Numbered from the stretch's first letter, positions 1-8,895 are shown. The stretch is 64,000 nt of DNA from JBGPLJ01 sp963826145 (GCA_963826145.1 CAWGVW010000001.1:1240001-1304000), one strand, 5' to 3'. The notes: generated by a model not told the origin, from the letters alone. Numbers and translations are program-made.

Positions 1-1012
1 CGGAAATGATCAGATGCTCCGGCGCATAGGCATTGCTGACGGCGAATGCCGTTTCGAGGTCTTCGACCCGAATGATTCTGGCGCTGCGCAGTGCCGATTC
101 GATGATGACCTTGCGGGCGAGGCGGCTGCATTGGTCCGCAATCTGCCGCTGTGTAGCAGAGGCGAGGACGCCGGAGGTCGTCACGAGCACCACGTGCGCA
201 TCGACGCTGTGCTCGGCCTGCGCTAGCAGGTCCGCAGCAAGGAAGTCTGGGCGTGCGCTGTCGTCGGCAATGACCAGCACCTCGGATGGGCCAGCCGGCA
301 GATCCCGAGCGGCGCCGCCGGGCAGGTTCGCAACCTGCTCCTTGGCCGCAGTGACCCAGGCGTTGCCCGGCCCGAAGATCTTGTCGACCTTCGGCACGGT
401 CTGCGTGCCAAAGGCCATGGCCGCGACGGCCTGCGCGCCGCCGATCTTGAAGACGCGCGCGATCCCGCAGAGGCGCGCAGCCACGAGCACGGCAGGATCG
501 GCGCTGCCATCGCGGCGCGGTGGCGTGCAGACGATGCGCGTGGGGCAGCCAGCGATCTGCGCGGGCACGGCGAGCATGATTGCGGTACTTGGCAATGGTG
601 CCGTGCCTGCAGGCACATAGAGACCAACGGATTCGATCGGCACTTCGAAGCGCTCGCAGCGCACACCCGGCGATGTCTCGACGATGAGAGACGAAGACCT
701 CTGCGCTTCATGAAAGCAGCGCACGTTCGCGATCGCGCGCTCGAGCGCCGAGCGCTGGGATCGAGTCAGCTGCGTTTCGGCCAGCTTGAACTCCTCGGCG
801 CCCACTTCGAGCGAACGCAGGGATGCACCGTCGAGTTCGAGCGTCAAGCGTATGAGCGCGGCGTCTCCGTCCTGCCGGACCGCCGCAATGATGCGGCCGA
901 CCGCCTCCTGAAGCCGCACAGGTTCATTGACCATCGGCCGCGCGAGCGCTTCGGAACGGCCCTGTTCGTTCAGTTGATTCCATTCGAGGATGGGAATGCG
1001 GACTGCTGACAT
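1..1012 (-). CDS. hisD: Histidinol dehydrogenase HisD, 3' end beyond window
   Basis: NAD-dependent enzyme that oxidises L-histidinol to L-histidine in two steps, the end of the histidine pathway. Reading from the ATG at 1012 gives MSAVRIPILEWNQ, then the family core: GLYVPAGTAPLPST, KIGGAQAVAAMAFGT, KIFGPGNAWVTAAK, DLPAGPSEVLVIAD and the zinc-site region AQAEHSVDAH. The C-terminal part runs off the left edge, so only about 337 residues are present. It starts 5 nt after the hisG stop and is co-transcribed with yerC and hisG. No frame break was seen in the visible part. Function is certain from the motifs. Confidence 0.96.
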   Translation of the reverse strand, partial: MSAVRIPILEWNQLNEQGRSEALARPMVNEPVRLQEAVGRIIAAVRQDGDAALIRLTLELDGASLRSLEVGAEEFKLAETQLTRSQRSALERAIANVRCFHEAQRSSSLIVETSPGVRCERFEVPIESVGLYVPAGTAPLPSTAIMLAVPAQIAGCPTRIVCTPPRRDGSADPAVLVAARLCGIARVFKIGGAQAVAAMAFGTQTVPKVDKIFGPGNAWVTAAKEQVANLPGGAARDLPAGPSEVLVIADDSARPDFLAADLLAQAEHSVDAHVVLVTTSGVLASATQRQIADQCSRLARKVIIESALRSARIIRVEDLETAFAVSNAYAPEHLIIS

Positions 1013-1017
1013 GCCGG

Positions 1018-1917
1018 TCACGCGAGCATCTTTTCGACTGGCAGTACGAGCAAGGCGCTGGCGCCGGCGGCCTTCAGGCTCTCGAGCGTCTCCCAGAAGA
1101 CGTTCTCGCGGCAAACCGCGTGCACGGCAACCTTGTCGACTGTGCCTTCGAGCGGAATGATCGTCGGAAATTCGCTGCCGGGCAGGAGCCGCGTGATCTC
1201 GGGTAGCGCCGAGCGCGGCGCGTGCAGCATTATGTACTTGCTCTCCTTCACCTGCTGCACGCCATCGATCCGCATCAGAAGCCGGCGGACCCAGTCCTGC
1301 TTCTCCTGCGACAGGGGCACCGGCGTCCGAATGACGACCGCCCGGCTCTCCAGTATCGTTTCGACTTCGCGCAGGTGATTGGCGAGCAGGGTCGATCCCG
1401 ACGACACGAGATCGCAGATGAGGTCAGCCCTGCCGAGGCGCGGTGCTATCTCCACCGCGCCGGACAGCGTCACGATCTCTGCATGCAGGCCGCTGCGCTT
1501 GAGATAGCTGGCGAGGATGTTCGGATAGGTCGTCGCGATCCGCCGGCCGTCGAGTGAAGCGGGACCGGAATACGCCGTCGATTCGGGGACCGCAAGCGAG
1601 AGGCGGCAGTTTCCGAAGTCGAGCGTCAGCAGCTGTTCGAAGAGCGGTGCAATGCCGCGGCCGACGAGGTCAAGCCGCGCTTCCTCGATAACATTGAGTC
1701 CGACGATGCCGAGGTCGCACACGTCCTGCTGCACGAGATCCGGGATGTCGTCATCGCGCACCAGCAGGACGTCGAGCGGCATGTTTTCGCCGAAGAACAT
1801 CAGCTGGTCCTTGCCGCGGCTGTACTTGAGTCCGCAGCGCTGCAGGAGGTCGAGCGAGTTGTCGGTGAGGCGCCCGGTCTTCTGGATCGCGATCTTGAGC
1901 CGTGTCGCCTTATCCAT
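1018..1917 (-). CDS. hisG: ATP phosphoribosyltransferase HisG, long form
   Basis: First and committed step of histidine synthesis: condenses ATP with PRPP to phosphoribosyl-ATP. Starting at the ATG at 1917 gives 299 aa, the length of the long, histidine-inhibited HisG of enterobacteria, so no HisZ partner is needed. Visible motifs are KIAIQKTGRL at the N-terminus, DLGIVGLNVI, the PRPP-loop region DLICDLVSSGSTLLANHL, and a C-terminal ACT-like regulatory domain (about residues 225-299). An ATG nine bases upstream would add MAA; I prefer 1917 because AAGG lies 9 nt ahead of it, while it touches the earlier ATG directly. The start overlaps the end of yerC by 8 nt. Confidence 0.96.
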   Translation of the reverse strand: MDKATRLKIAIQKTGRLTDNSLDLLQRCGLKYSRGKDQLMFFGENMPLDVLLVRDDDIPDLVQQDVCDLGIVGLNVIEEARLDLVGRGIAPLFEQLLTLDFGNCRLSLAVPESTAYSGPASLDGRRIATTYPNILASYLKRSGLHAEIVTLSGAVEIAPRLGRADLICDLVSSGSTLLANHLREVETILESRAVVIRTPVPLSQEKQDWVRRLLMRIDGVQQVKESKYIMLHAPRSALPEITRLLPGSEFPTIIPLEGTVDKVAVHAVCRENVFWETLESLKAAGASALLVLPVEKMLA

Positions 1918-2236
1918 GGCGGCCATCCTTGCGCTTGCCGAGTGCTCCGAGGGCGCCTTGGTAGCCGCCGTTGCCGGCGTTGAGATAGCGGGCGACGCGC
2001 CCGATGGTCGTGACGCTGACGCCAGTTAGGCGGTGAATTTCGCGGTAGGGCAGGTTGCGGCCGAGCATCTCGGCGACCACCCAGCGATCCGCCATCGCCT
2101 CGAGCTCCGCCGGGGTGCAAAGGTCACGGAAGAAGTTGCGGACCTCATCGACGCTCGTCAGGGCGAGCACGGCCTGGTAGAGGGCGCGCTCGTGCGCGGC
2201 CTCCTGGCGGGGGGAGAGCTGGCGATGCGATTTCAT
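1910..2236 (-). CDS. yerC: TrpR-like YerC/YecD-family repressor, probable his regulator
   Basis: 108-aa DNA-binding protein of the Trp repressor superfamily. The N-terminal half is helical (residues about 8-60, containing VRNFFRDLCTPAELEAMADRW) and is followed by a helix-turn-helix with recognition segment LTGVSVTTIGRVARYL. Position as first gene of the operon, overlapping hisG, suggests autogenous control of histidine genes; TrpR-type regulators of his operons have been predicted in Xanthomonadales. The ATG at 2236 is chosen over an upstream reading because conserved family sequence begins there (KSHRQLSPRQ). A perfect palindrome lies 47 nt upstream of this start. Effector (histidine or other) is inferred, not shown. 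Confidence 0.85.
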   Translation of the reverse strand: MKSHRQLSPRQEAAHERALYQAVLALTSVDEVRNFFRDLCTPAELEAMADRWVVAEMLGRNLPYREIHRLTGVSVTTIGRVARYLNAGNGGYQGALGALGKRKDGRHG

Positions 2237-2282
2237 GGTGTTCTCGACCGGCAGGTCCGGAATGGCCGTCTGGGTGTAATAA

Positions 2283-2302
2283 TGTATTAGCACGTTAATA
2301 CA
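2283..2302. promoter_or_regulatory. Palindromic operator upstream of yerC-hisGD
   Basis: TGTATTA, six bases, TAATACA: a perfect 7+6+7 inverted repeat in an AT-rich patch between the divergent his and metX units. Size and symmetry fit a dimeric TrpR-type repressor, and the first gene downstream encodes one. It probably overlaps the his promoter. The link to YerC is inference. Confidence 0.65.
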
Positions 2303-2339
2303 CTGGACGGTGTCGGGCAAGCGCTGGAGCCGCCGTCGT

Positions 2340-2369
2340 TTGACGCCGGCCGGGCCCGGCCTTTAAGAT
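2340..2369 (+). promoter_or_regulatory. Sigma-70 promoter of metX riboswitch transcript
   Basis: TTGACG (-35, 5 of 6 matches) and TAAGAT (-10, 4 of 6) are separated by 18 bases. Transcription would start near 2376, which is exactly where the P1 stem of the SAM riboswitch begins (2378). That agreement is the main support. Confidence 0.6.
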
Positions 2370-2377
2370 CACGCCCG

Positions 2378-2497
2378 ACTCATCGAGACCGGCTGAGGGA
2401 CAGGCCCAAAGACGCCGGGGCAACCGGTCCAGCTAACCACTGGACAGAGGTGCCAACTCCTACAGGAGCCTGCGCAAGCGGGATCCGGAAGATGAGT
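2378..2497 (+). ncRNA. SAM-I (S-box) riboswitch
   Basis: S-adenosylmethionine aptamer of the S-box class. P1 is formed by ACTCATC (2378-2384) and GATGAGT (2491-2497). Between them are the hallmark conserved blocks in order: GAGACCGGCTGAGGGA, GGCCC, GACGCC followed by GGCAACC, a P3 hairpin (GTCCAG/CTGGAC), GGTGCCAACTCC, and a P4 hairpin. It lies directly before metX. No U-run terminator follows P1; the downstream hairpins (CCTGCC/GGCGGG at about 2543-2558) sit near the Shine-Dalgarno sequence, so control is more likely at translation or by Rho. Confidence 0.93.
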
Positions 2498-2574
2498 TGC
2501 CGTGAAGCTGCCTCGCTCAAGCGGGGGCGCCGGTCACGACAGCCTGCCTCGGGGCGGGTATCCGTAGGAGCGTC

Positions 2575-3643
2575 ATGGGCCCAACGGAGATCCGCGCGAT
2601 GGAACATCCCAGTACAGCTTCGAGCGAGCCCGCAGGCACCGACGCGGTTGCGTCGCTCAGTATCGCCCGCAGTGGCGTTCTTGAAATTCCTGGCGCGCTC
2701 GGCCTGCACCATGGCGGGGCCCTCGCAAGCGTGCACGTCGCCTATCGCATTGCGGGTCCGGCCCGCGCGCCGGTGGTAGCTGCGCTCGGTGGCATCTCTG
2801 CCGGCCGCCATGTCATCGGGTTCGATACCGCGGGCCGCGGATGGTGGTCGGAACTCGTCGGTCCCGGTCGGGCGCTCGACAGCGAACGGTACCGCGTGCT
2901 CGGCATCGACTATCTCGGCGGCAGTGGCGAAACAACCGGGCCCCGTGCCGGGGCGTCATTTCCGAGTGTCAGCTCCTACGACCAGGCAAGGATCCTGCTG
3001 CGCTGCACTCAATCACCTCGGTATCGCGTCCCTGCACGCGATCATAGGAGCGTCCTATGGCGGCATGGTCGCGCTCGCATTCGCGGAGCGATTCCCCGAA
3101 CGTGTCAACCGGCTCCTCGTCATTAGCGGGGCCGACTCGACTCATCCAATGGCGACCGCCTGGCGGAGCCTGCAGCGGCACATTCTGCGATTCGCGCAGA
3201 GCCACGGTTTGGGGCGCGAGGGTCTGAAACTCGCGCGCGCGTTGGCCATGGCGACCTACCGGAGTCCCGAGGAGTTCGCGGCGCGCTTTCGTTCGGCTCC
3301 GCGCGCAACGCCACAGGGGTTTCGCTTTCCGGTCGAGGACTATTTATTTGCACGCGGCGAAGACTATGCCGCACGGTACATTCCGGAGGCGTACCTGAGT
3401 CTCTCGGAATCGATCGATCTGCATGCGATCGATGCCGCGCGCGTGGCAACGCCCACTACGCTCGTTGCCGTGCGGGAGGATCAGCTGGTTCCATTGACCG
3501 ACATGCGGGCGTTGAGCGCGCGCCTCGCGGGACCACACCAGCTAGTTGAGATCAGTTCCGTCTACGGGCACGACGCGTTCCTGAAGGAAGCCGAGCAGCT
3601 GCGGCCGATTTTTCGCAGCTGTCTCGAAGGAGAGGAGTCATGA
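2575..3643 (+). CDS. metX: MetX homoserine O-acyltransferase, frame broken near 3004
   Basis: Alpha/beta-hydrolase-fold enzyme that acylates homoserine (acetyl- or succinyl-CoA; family membership alone does not fix the donor) for methionine synthesis. The ATG at 2575 follows GTAGGAG. The nucleophile elbow GASYGGM, the acid region REDQLVPLTD and the His region YGHDAFL are all present, but not in one frame. The first 143 codons read in one frame to SSYDQARILLR; the rest (ALNHLGIASLHA onward) is in the next frame. One extra base around 3001-3005, or two missing, explains it; removing one gives 355 aa. Overlaps metB by 4 nt. Probably a sequence error, otherwise a pseudogene. Confidence 0.88.
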
Positions 3644-4842
3644 GCAAGACCTGGCGGGCCGCTACCGTGAGTGCGCGGGCGGCGATCGAAACGGACAGCC
3701 AGCATCACGCGGTCGTCCCGCCGATCCACCTGTCGTCAACCTTTGCTTTTCGCGCCTTTGGCGACAAGGGCGCTTACGACTACACGCGCTCTGGTAATCC
3801 GACGCGTGACGCCCTGGCCGGAGTGCTGGCTGAGCTCGAAGGAGGCTACGGGGCCGTCGTGACTAGCTCTGGCATGTCGGCGGTCGCGCTGACATTGCAG
3901 CTCGTGCTGCCCGGCGAACTCGTGATTGCGCCGCACGATTGCTATGGCGGCACCTATCGGCTGCTGAATGCGCTCGCCCGGCGTCAGCAGCTGCGCGTGG
4001 AATTCATCGATCAGTCGCAGCCCGAATCATTGCGCGCTGCGTGCGCGCTCAAGCCGCGCCTCGTGTGGGTTGAGACTCCGAGCAATCCCTTGCTCCGTAT
4101 CGTCGATATCCGTTCGGTATCGAGATTGTGCCAGGCGGCTGGTGCGTTGCTGGTTGTCGACAACACATTTCTGTCGCCCGGCTGGCAGCGGCCGTTCGAC
4201 TTTGGCGCCGATCTCGTGGTGCATTCGACAACCAAGTATCTCAACGGTCACAGCGACGTTGTCGGCGGCGCGGTGGTGACGACGCGCGCGGACCTGCAGG
4301 AAGAGCTCGCTTGGTGGGGTAATTGTCTTGGCGTGACGGGTGCGCCGTTCGATAGCTATCTCACGTTACGCGGCTTGCGGACGTTGCAAGCACGATTGCG
4401 CGTGCATGAGGAGAATGCGCAGGCCGTGGTGGCGCTGCTGTCGGCTCACTCCGCGGTTCAGAGAGTCTACTACCCGGGAATCTCAACGCATCCCGGTCAC
4501 AGCGTAGCGGCGGCTCAGCAGCGTGGTTTCGGCGCGATGGTGAGTTTCGAACTGTCCGGAGGCCTGCCGGCTGTAACCGCGTTTGCCAATGGACTTGCCT
4601 GCTTCTCGCTCGCGGAGTCGTTGGGCGGGGTAGAGAGCCTTGTCGCACATCCCGCATCGATGACCCATGCAGCCATGGACACAGACGCGCGCGCGCGCGC
4701 CGGCATTTGCGATTCCCTGCTGCGGCTTTCGATCGGCATTGAGGACAAACGGGATCTGATCGTCGACCTCGCGGCCGGGTTGGCGCGCGCAGCAGGGGCG
4801 GGCGGTTCTTTGGCGACTGCGCAGCTCTCGGCCGCCTGCTGA
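3640..4842 (+). CDS. metB: Cystathionine gamma-synthase-type PLP enzyme (MetB)
   Basis: PLP enzyme of the Cys/Met metabolism family, 400 aa. It joins cysteine to the acylated homoserine made by MetX. Visible landmarks: YTRSGNPTRDAL and SSGMSAVALTL near the N-terminus, the PLP-phosphate and cofactor-binding segment WVETPSNPLLRIVD, VVDNTFLSPG, and the Schiff-base lysine K199 in HSTTKYLNGHSDVVGG. The C-terminal domain has SLGGVESLVAHPASMTHA. It starts inside the metX stop (ATGA overlap), so the two are translationally coupled and share the SAM riboswitch. A gamma-lyase or O-acylhomoserine sulfhydrylase role cannot be excluded from sequence alone. It converges on leuB with 4 nt between stops. Confidence 0.9.
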   Translation: MSKTWRAATVSARAAIETDSQHHAVVPPIHLSSTFAFRAFGDKGAYDYTRSGNPTRDALAGVLAELEGGYGAVVTSSGMSAVALTLQLVLPGELVIAPHDCYGGTYRLLNALARRQQLRVEFIDQSQPESLRAACALKPRLVWVETPSNPLLRIVDIRSVSRLCQAAGALLVVDNTFLSPGWQRPFDFGADLVVHSTTKYLNGHSDVVGGAVVTTRADLQEELAWWGNCLGVTGAPFDSYLTLRGLRTLQARLRVHEENAQAVVALLSAHSAVQRVYYPGISTHPGHSVAAAQQRGFGAMVSFELSGGLPAVTAFANGLACFSLAESLGGVESLVAHPASMTHAAMDTDARARAGICDSLLRLSIGIEDKRDLIVDLAAGLARAAGAGGSLATAQLSAAC

Positions 4843-4846
4843 AGGA

Positions 4847-5911
4847 TCAGCCGTCGAGTTCTTCGAGAATGGCATCGCCGGCGGCGCGGGTGCTTAGCGC
4901 CGCGGCGCCGGGCTTTGCAAGATCACGCGTGAACCGGCCACGTACAAGCGCCCGATGCACAGCGTGTTCGATTGCAGCCGCTTCCCGTTCCAGTTGCAGC
5001 GAAAGCCTGAGAAGCATCGCGATGCTCAGGATCGCGGCATATGGATTCGCAATGCCCTGGCCTGCGATATCCGGTGCCGACCCATGAATCGGTTCATAAA
5101 GGCCGCGCTTGCCGTCTCCGAGTGAGGCCGATGGCAGGAGGCCCATCGATCCGGCGAGTGTCGAAGCTTCATCGGTAAGAATATCGCCGAACATGTTTTC
5201 GGTGAGGAGCACGTCGAACGATCGCGGCCGCTGCACCAGCGCCATTGCCGCGGTGTCGACCAGCATGTGTTCGAGGCTTACGTCCGGAAATTCCGCCGTA
5301 AGGACTCGTGTCACGACCTCGCGCCAGAGCTTGGAGGTCGCCAGTACGTTCTCCTTGTCGACGGAGGTCACGTGCTTGCGACGTTCGCGCGCGAGGCGGC
5401 CGGCGACGCGCGTCACCCGTTCGATTTCCGCTGCGGTGTACCGGCACAAATCCGACGCGGACGTCGCCGTTCGCGTCTTCTCGCCGAAATAGATGCCGCC
5501 CGTGAGTTCCCTCACGACGACAATGTCGACGTCACGCAGAAGATCCGGTTTCAGCGGCGAAGCGTCGAGAGCGGCCGGGTGGGGTTTGACGGGACGCAGG
5601 TTTGCGTAGACGCCGAGCGCGCGACGCAGCGCGAGGAGTCCCTGTTCGGGGCGGCCGCCCGGCCGCGCATCTGTCCATTTCGGCCCGCCGATTGCTCCCA
5701 TGAAGACAGCGTCTGACTTAAGGCACAGGGCGAGCGTCGCCGATGACAACGGTTCGCCGCATGCGTCGATCGATGCGCCACCAAAGAGTCCTTCCTCGAT
5801 CGTGAGGTCGTGATGAAACGTCCGGCCGATCGCGGTGAGACAGCGCACGGCTTCAGCCGTCACTTCCGGGCCGATACCGTCGCCCGGTAGTACGGCGATC
5901 AATGCCTTCAT
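4847..5911 (-). CDS. leuB: 3-isopropylmalate dehydrogenase LeuB
   Basis: NAD-dependent oxidative decarboxylase, third step specific to leucine synthesis; homodimer, 354 aa. Starts VLPGDGIGPEV; the substrate loop carries RRALGVYANLRPVKPHPA and VVVRELTGGIYFG, the catalytic Lys is in SVDKENVLATSKLWR, the metal Asp region reads LTENMFGDILTDEAS, and GLYEPIHGSAPDIAGQGIANPYA is the NAD-binding region. Last gene of the ilvC-leuA-ilvE-leuCDB operon, overlapping leuD by 4 nt. Ordinary in every respect. Confidence 0.97.
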   Translation of the reverse strand: MKALIAVLPGDGIGPEVTAEAVRCLTAIGRTFHHDLTIEEGLFGGASIDACGEPLSSATLALCLKSDAVFMGAIGGPKWTDARPGGRPEQGLLALRRALGVYANLRPVKPHPAALDASPLKPDLLRDVDIVVVRELTGGIYFGEKTRTATSASDLCRYTAAEIERVTRVAGRLARERRKHVTSVDKENVLATSKLWREVVTRVLTAEFPDVSLEHMLVDTAAMALVQRPRSFDVLLTENMFGDILTDEASTLAGSMGLLPSASLGDGKRGLYEPIHGSAPDIAGQGIANPYAAILSIAMLLRLSLQLEREAAAIEHAVHRALVRGRFTRDLAKPGAAALSTRAAGDAILEELDG

Positions 5912-6486
5912 GCGCGCCTGCGCTCGAAGCTAGCGATCGCGTCTGAGTGCTTGAGGAGGTAGCCGAGTTCGTCGACGCCGTGCAACAGACAGTAACGGGC
6001 GAATGCTTCGAGCGGAAATGGAATGGTCCGCCCGTCGGGCAGGCCGATTTCCTTGCGCTCCACGTCTACCGCAACCTCTGCACCTGGATTGCCCAGCAGC
6101 CACGCATGCGTCGCCGTGTCGACAACGACCGGTACGAGCCCGTTCTTCAGCGCATTGCTGCGGAAGATGTCTGCGATTTCCGTGCTGACGATGGCCTGAA
6201 AGCCGTAGTCGACCAGCGCCCACGGAGCATGCTCCCGCGACGAACCACAGCCGAAATTGTGGCCAGCGACGAGAATCCGGCAGCCGCTTGAGGCGGGCTG
6301 ATTCAGGACAAACTCAGGCCGCGGCTTGCCGGCCGTGTCGAAGCGCCAGTCGGCGAAGAGCGCAGTCGACCCAAGTCCGGCGCGCGTCGTGGTTGTAAGA
6401 AAGCGAGCAGGCACGATCTGGTCGGTGTCGATGTTGCTCGACGGCATGACGACCGTGCGGGAAAAAATGCGGCGGATTGCCTGCAT
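5908..6486 (-). CDS. leuD: 3-isopropylmalate dehydratase small subunit LeuD
   Basis: Small subunit of isopropylmalate isomerase, 192 aa, supplying the swivel domain that closes the active site of LeuC. SNIDTDQIVPARFL near the N-terminus and HNFGCGSSREHAPWAL are the family signatures. Gap to leuC is 3 nt; the stop overlaps the leuB start (ATGA), indicating coupled translation. Confidence 0.97.
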   Translation of the reverse strand: MQAIRRIFSRTVVMPSSNIDTDQIVPARFLTTTTRAGLGSTALFADWRFDTAGKPRPEFVLNQPASSGCRILVAGHNFGCGSSREHAPWALVDYGFQAIVSTEIADIFRSNALKNGLVPVVVDTATHAWLLGNPGAEVAVDVERKEIGLPDGRTIPFPLEAFARYCLLHGVDELGYLLKHSDAIASFERRRA

Positions 6487-6489
6487 GCT

Positions 6490-7890
6490 TCAGCCCAGCA
6501 ATTCGCGCGGATCGGCGACGCGGCCATGTACGGCCGCGGCAGCGGCCGTCGCCGGACTGGCGAGAAGCGTCCGCGCACCGGCGCCTTGCCGTCCTTCGAA
6601 GTTGCGGTTCGAAGTGCTGATCGAATACTTGCCGCGAGCGACCGTGTCGCCATTCATGCCGATGCACATGGAACAGCCGGATTCACGCCACTCTGCACCC
6701 GCGGTTGTGAAGATGCGATCAAGTCCCTCTGCCTCCGCAAGTCGCTTGACGTCCTGCGAACCAGGAACGACCAGCATGCGCACGCCGTTCGCGACGCGGC
6801 GGTCCTTGAGGACGCCCGCTGCGCTGCGCAGGTCCGAGAGCCGGCCGTTGGTGCAGCTGCCGATGAATACTACGTCGACGGGCTTGCCTTTGATTGCATC
6901 CCCAGGCGCAAAGCCCATGTAGTCGAGTGCCTTGTGAAAGGCCGCATCGCCGCCCGCGGGAATGCGTCCGCTGACCGCCAGTACCATGCCGGGATTCGTG
7001 CCATAGGTGATCATGGGTTCGAGCACGGCGGCATCGATATCGACTTCGCTGTCGAAGCGGGCATCTGCATCGGATGGGAGCTTTCGCCAGCGGGCGAGCG
7101 CTTGATCCCAGGCGGCTCCTTTCGGGGAACGCGGGCGATCCGCCAGATAAGTGAAGGTAGTGTCGTCCGGGGCGATCATTCCCGCTCGCGCGCCGGCCTC
7201 GATGGACATGTTGCAAACGGTCATGCGCTCTTCCATTGACAGCGCGCGGATGGCATCCCCGCGATATTCGAACACGCAACCCGTGCCGCCACCGACGCCA
7301 ACCTTGCCGATGATCGCCAGAATGAGGTCCTTCGCCCCGACGCCCTTCGGCAGTCGGCCCCGAACATTGACGGCAGTCGGACGGGGCTTGCGCTGGAGCA
7401 GGCATTGCGTGGCCAGCACATGGCCGACTTCCGTCGTGCCGATGCCGAATGCGAGTGCGCCGAATGCGCCATGTGTACTCGTGTGGCTATCACCGCACAC
7501 GATCGTGCCGCCGGGTTGGGTGATCCCGAGCTCCGGTCCGATGACGTGCACAATTCCGCGGTCCGCATGGCGCATGTCGAGGAGCTCGACGTCGAACTCG
7601 CGGCAGTTGCGTTCGAATTCCGCGATCTGCCGTCCGGCGGATTCGATGGTGATCGGCACGCGCCCGAAGACCTGTTCAGGGTCTGTGGGACTCGAATGAT
7701 CGAGCGTGCCGATCGTGCGATCGGGGCGACGCACCTTGAGGCCCGCGGCGCGCAGGACGCCGAAGGCCTGCGGCGTTGTGACTTCGTGCGTGAGATGCAG
7801 GTCGACGTAAAGGATCGCCGGAGTTTCGGACGACTCCGGCACGACCACGTGGTCGTGCCAGATCTTCTCGAGCATCGTCCTTGCGGTCAT
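6490..7890 (-). CDS. leuC: 3-isopropylmalate dehydratase large subunit LeuC
   Basis: Aconitase-family [4Fe-4S] enzyme, 466 aa, that with LeuD isomerises 2- to 3-isopropylmalate. The three cluster cysteines are C346 (GSCTNGR), C406 and C409 (GCSMCIG), nearly the same numbering as the E. coli protein. VCGDSHTSTHGAFGALAFGIGTTE and the C-terminal SNRNFEGRQG substrate loop are intact. The ATG at 7890 follows the ilvE stop by 6 nt. Confidence 0.97.
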   Translation of the reverse strand: MTARTMLEKIWHDHVVVPESSETPAILYVDLHLTHEVTTPQAFGVLRAAGLKVRRPDRTIGTLDHSSPTDPEQVFGRVPITIESAGRQIAEFERNCREFDVELLDMRHADRGIVHVIGPELGITQPGGTIVCGDSHTSTHGAFGALAFGIGTTEVGHVLATQCLLQRKPRPTAVNVRGRLPKGVGAKDLILAIIGKVGVGGGTGCVFEYRGDAIRALSMEERMTVCNMSIEAGARAGMIAPDDTTFTYLADRPRSPKGAAWDQALARWRKLPSDADARFDSEVDIDAAVLEPMITYGTNPGMVLAVSGRIPAGGDAAFHKALDYMGFAPGDAIKGKPVDVVFIGSCTNGRLSDLRSAAGVLKDRRVANGVRMLVVPGSQDVKRLAEAEGLDRIFTTAGAEWRESGCSMCIGMNGDTVARGKYSISTSNRNFEGRQGAGARTLLASPATAAAAAVHGRVADPRELLG

Positions 7891-7896
7891 CGATGC

Positions 7897-8856
7897 TCAG
7901 TTCGCGGCGACCGCGCGCGGCGCCGACAGGTCGACCGGATCGAGCCAACCCCACTTGTCCTGAGTCTTGCCGCTGAACAGTCCGAAGAAGGCTGACTGGA
8001 GTCTCTCCGTGATCGGACCGCGTCGGCCGATGCCGACCGGCAGCCGGTCGACCGACCGCACTGGCGTAACTTCCGCTGCCGTGCCGGTGAAAAAGATCTC
8101 GTCGGCGAGATACAGCATCTCGCGCGGCATATTCTGTTCGCGCGCTTCGATGCCAAGTTCGCGGGCAAGCTTCATGATCGTGTCGCGCGTGATGCCGGAC
8201 AGAATCGAAGACGCCGTGGGCGGCGTCATGAGTACGCCATCCTTCACCAGGAACAGATTTTCGCCGCTTCCTTCGCTCAGCATGCCATCGACGCCGAGAC
8301 CGATGCCTTCCGCGAACCCGAGTCGCTGCGCTTCCATGCCGATGAGCTGGCTCGAAAGATAGTTGCCGCCGGCCTTGCCCATGGCAGGGATCGTGTTGGG
8401 CGCGACGCGATTCCAGGACGAAACGCAGACGTCGACGCCCTGTTCGAGTGCCTCCTGACCAAGGTACGTGCCCCATTCCCAGGCGGCGACGGCGACATCG
8501 ATCGGCGGCGGATTCTTTGGCGTCACGCCGATTTCACCGTAGCCGCGAAATGCGAGCGGCCTAAGGTACGCGCCCTTCGTGAGCCCGTTGGCCGAGAGCA
8601 CCTCCTTCTGGGCGTTGGCAAGTTGCTCGAAGCTGAAGGGCAGCTCCATGCGATAGATCCTGGCGGACTCGAACAAGCGCTTGGTGTGATCGCGCAGCCG
8701 GAAGATCGCAAGTCCGCGATGCGTTGCATACGCACGAACGCCCTCGAAGACCGACGAGCCGTAGTGCAGCGCATGGCTCAGGACGTGCACGGTGGCCTTT
8801 TCCCAGGGCACGAGCTTGCCGTTGAACCAGATGTACTTCGTCGCCGGAATGGGCAT
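7897..8856 (-). CDS. ilvE: Branched-chain amino acid aminotransferase IlvE
   Basis: Fold-type IV PLP aminotransferase, 319 aa, catalysing the last step of Leu, Ile and Val synthesis with glutamate as donor. N-terminal IWFNGKLVPWEKATVHVLSHALHYGSSVFEGVRAY, the PLP lysine K161 in AMGKAGGNYLSS, and the PLP-glutamate stretch EGSGENLFLVKDG are all typical. Its place between leuA and leuC makes the operon a near-complete branched-chain set; acetolactate synthase genes are not in this window. A 39-nt gap separates it from leuA. Confidence 0.95.
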   Translation of the reverse strand: MPIPATKYIWFNGKLVPWEKATVHVLSHALHYGSSVFEGVRAYATHRGLAIFRLRDHTKRLFESARIYRMELPFSFEQLANAQKEVLSANGLTKGAYLRPLAFRGYGEIGVTPKNPPPIDVAVAAWEWGTYLGQEALEQGVDVCVSSWNRVAPNTIPAMGKAGGNYLSSQLIGMEAQRLGFAEGIGLGVDGMLSEGSGENLFLVKDGVLMTPPTASSILSGITRDTIMKLARELGIEAREQNMPREMLYLADEIFFTGTAAEVTPVRSVDRLPVGIGRRGPITERLQSAFFGLFSGKTQDKWGWLDPVDLSAPRAVAAN

Positions 8857-8895
8857 GGATCGCTCCGTGTCTTAAGTTGGTTAGCTGCTCGGTGA

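Noticed and set aside
2457..2570. CTCCTAC in the riboswitch P4 region is complementary to GTAGGAG at the metX ribosome site
   Set aside because: Pairing would free the ribosome site when SAM stabilises P4, the opposite of the expected off-switch; probably chance.
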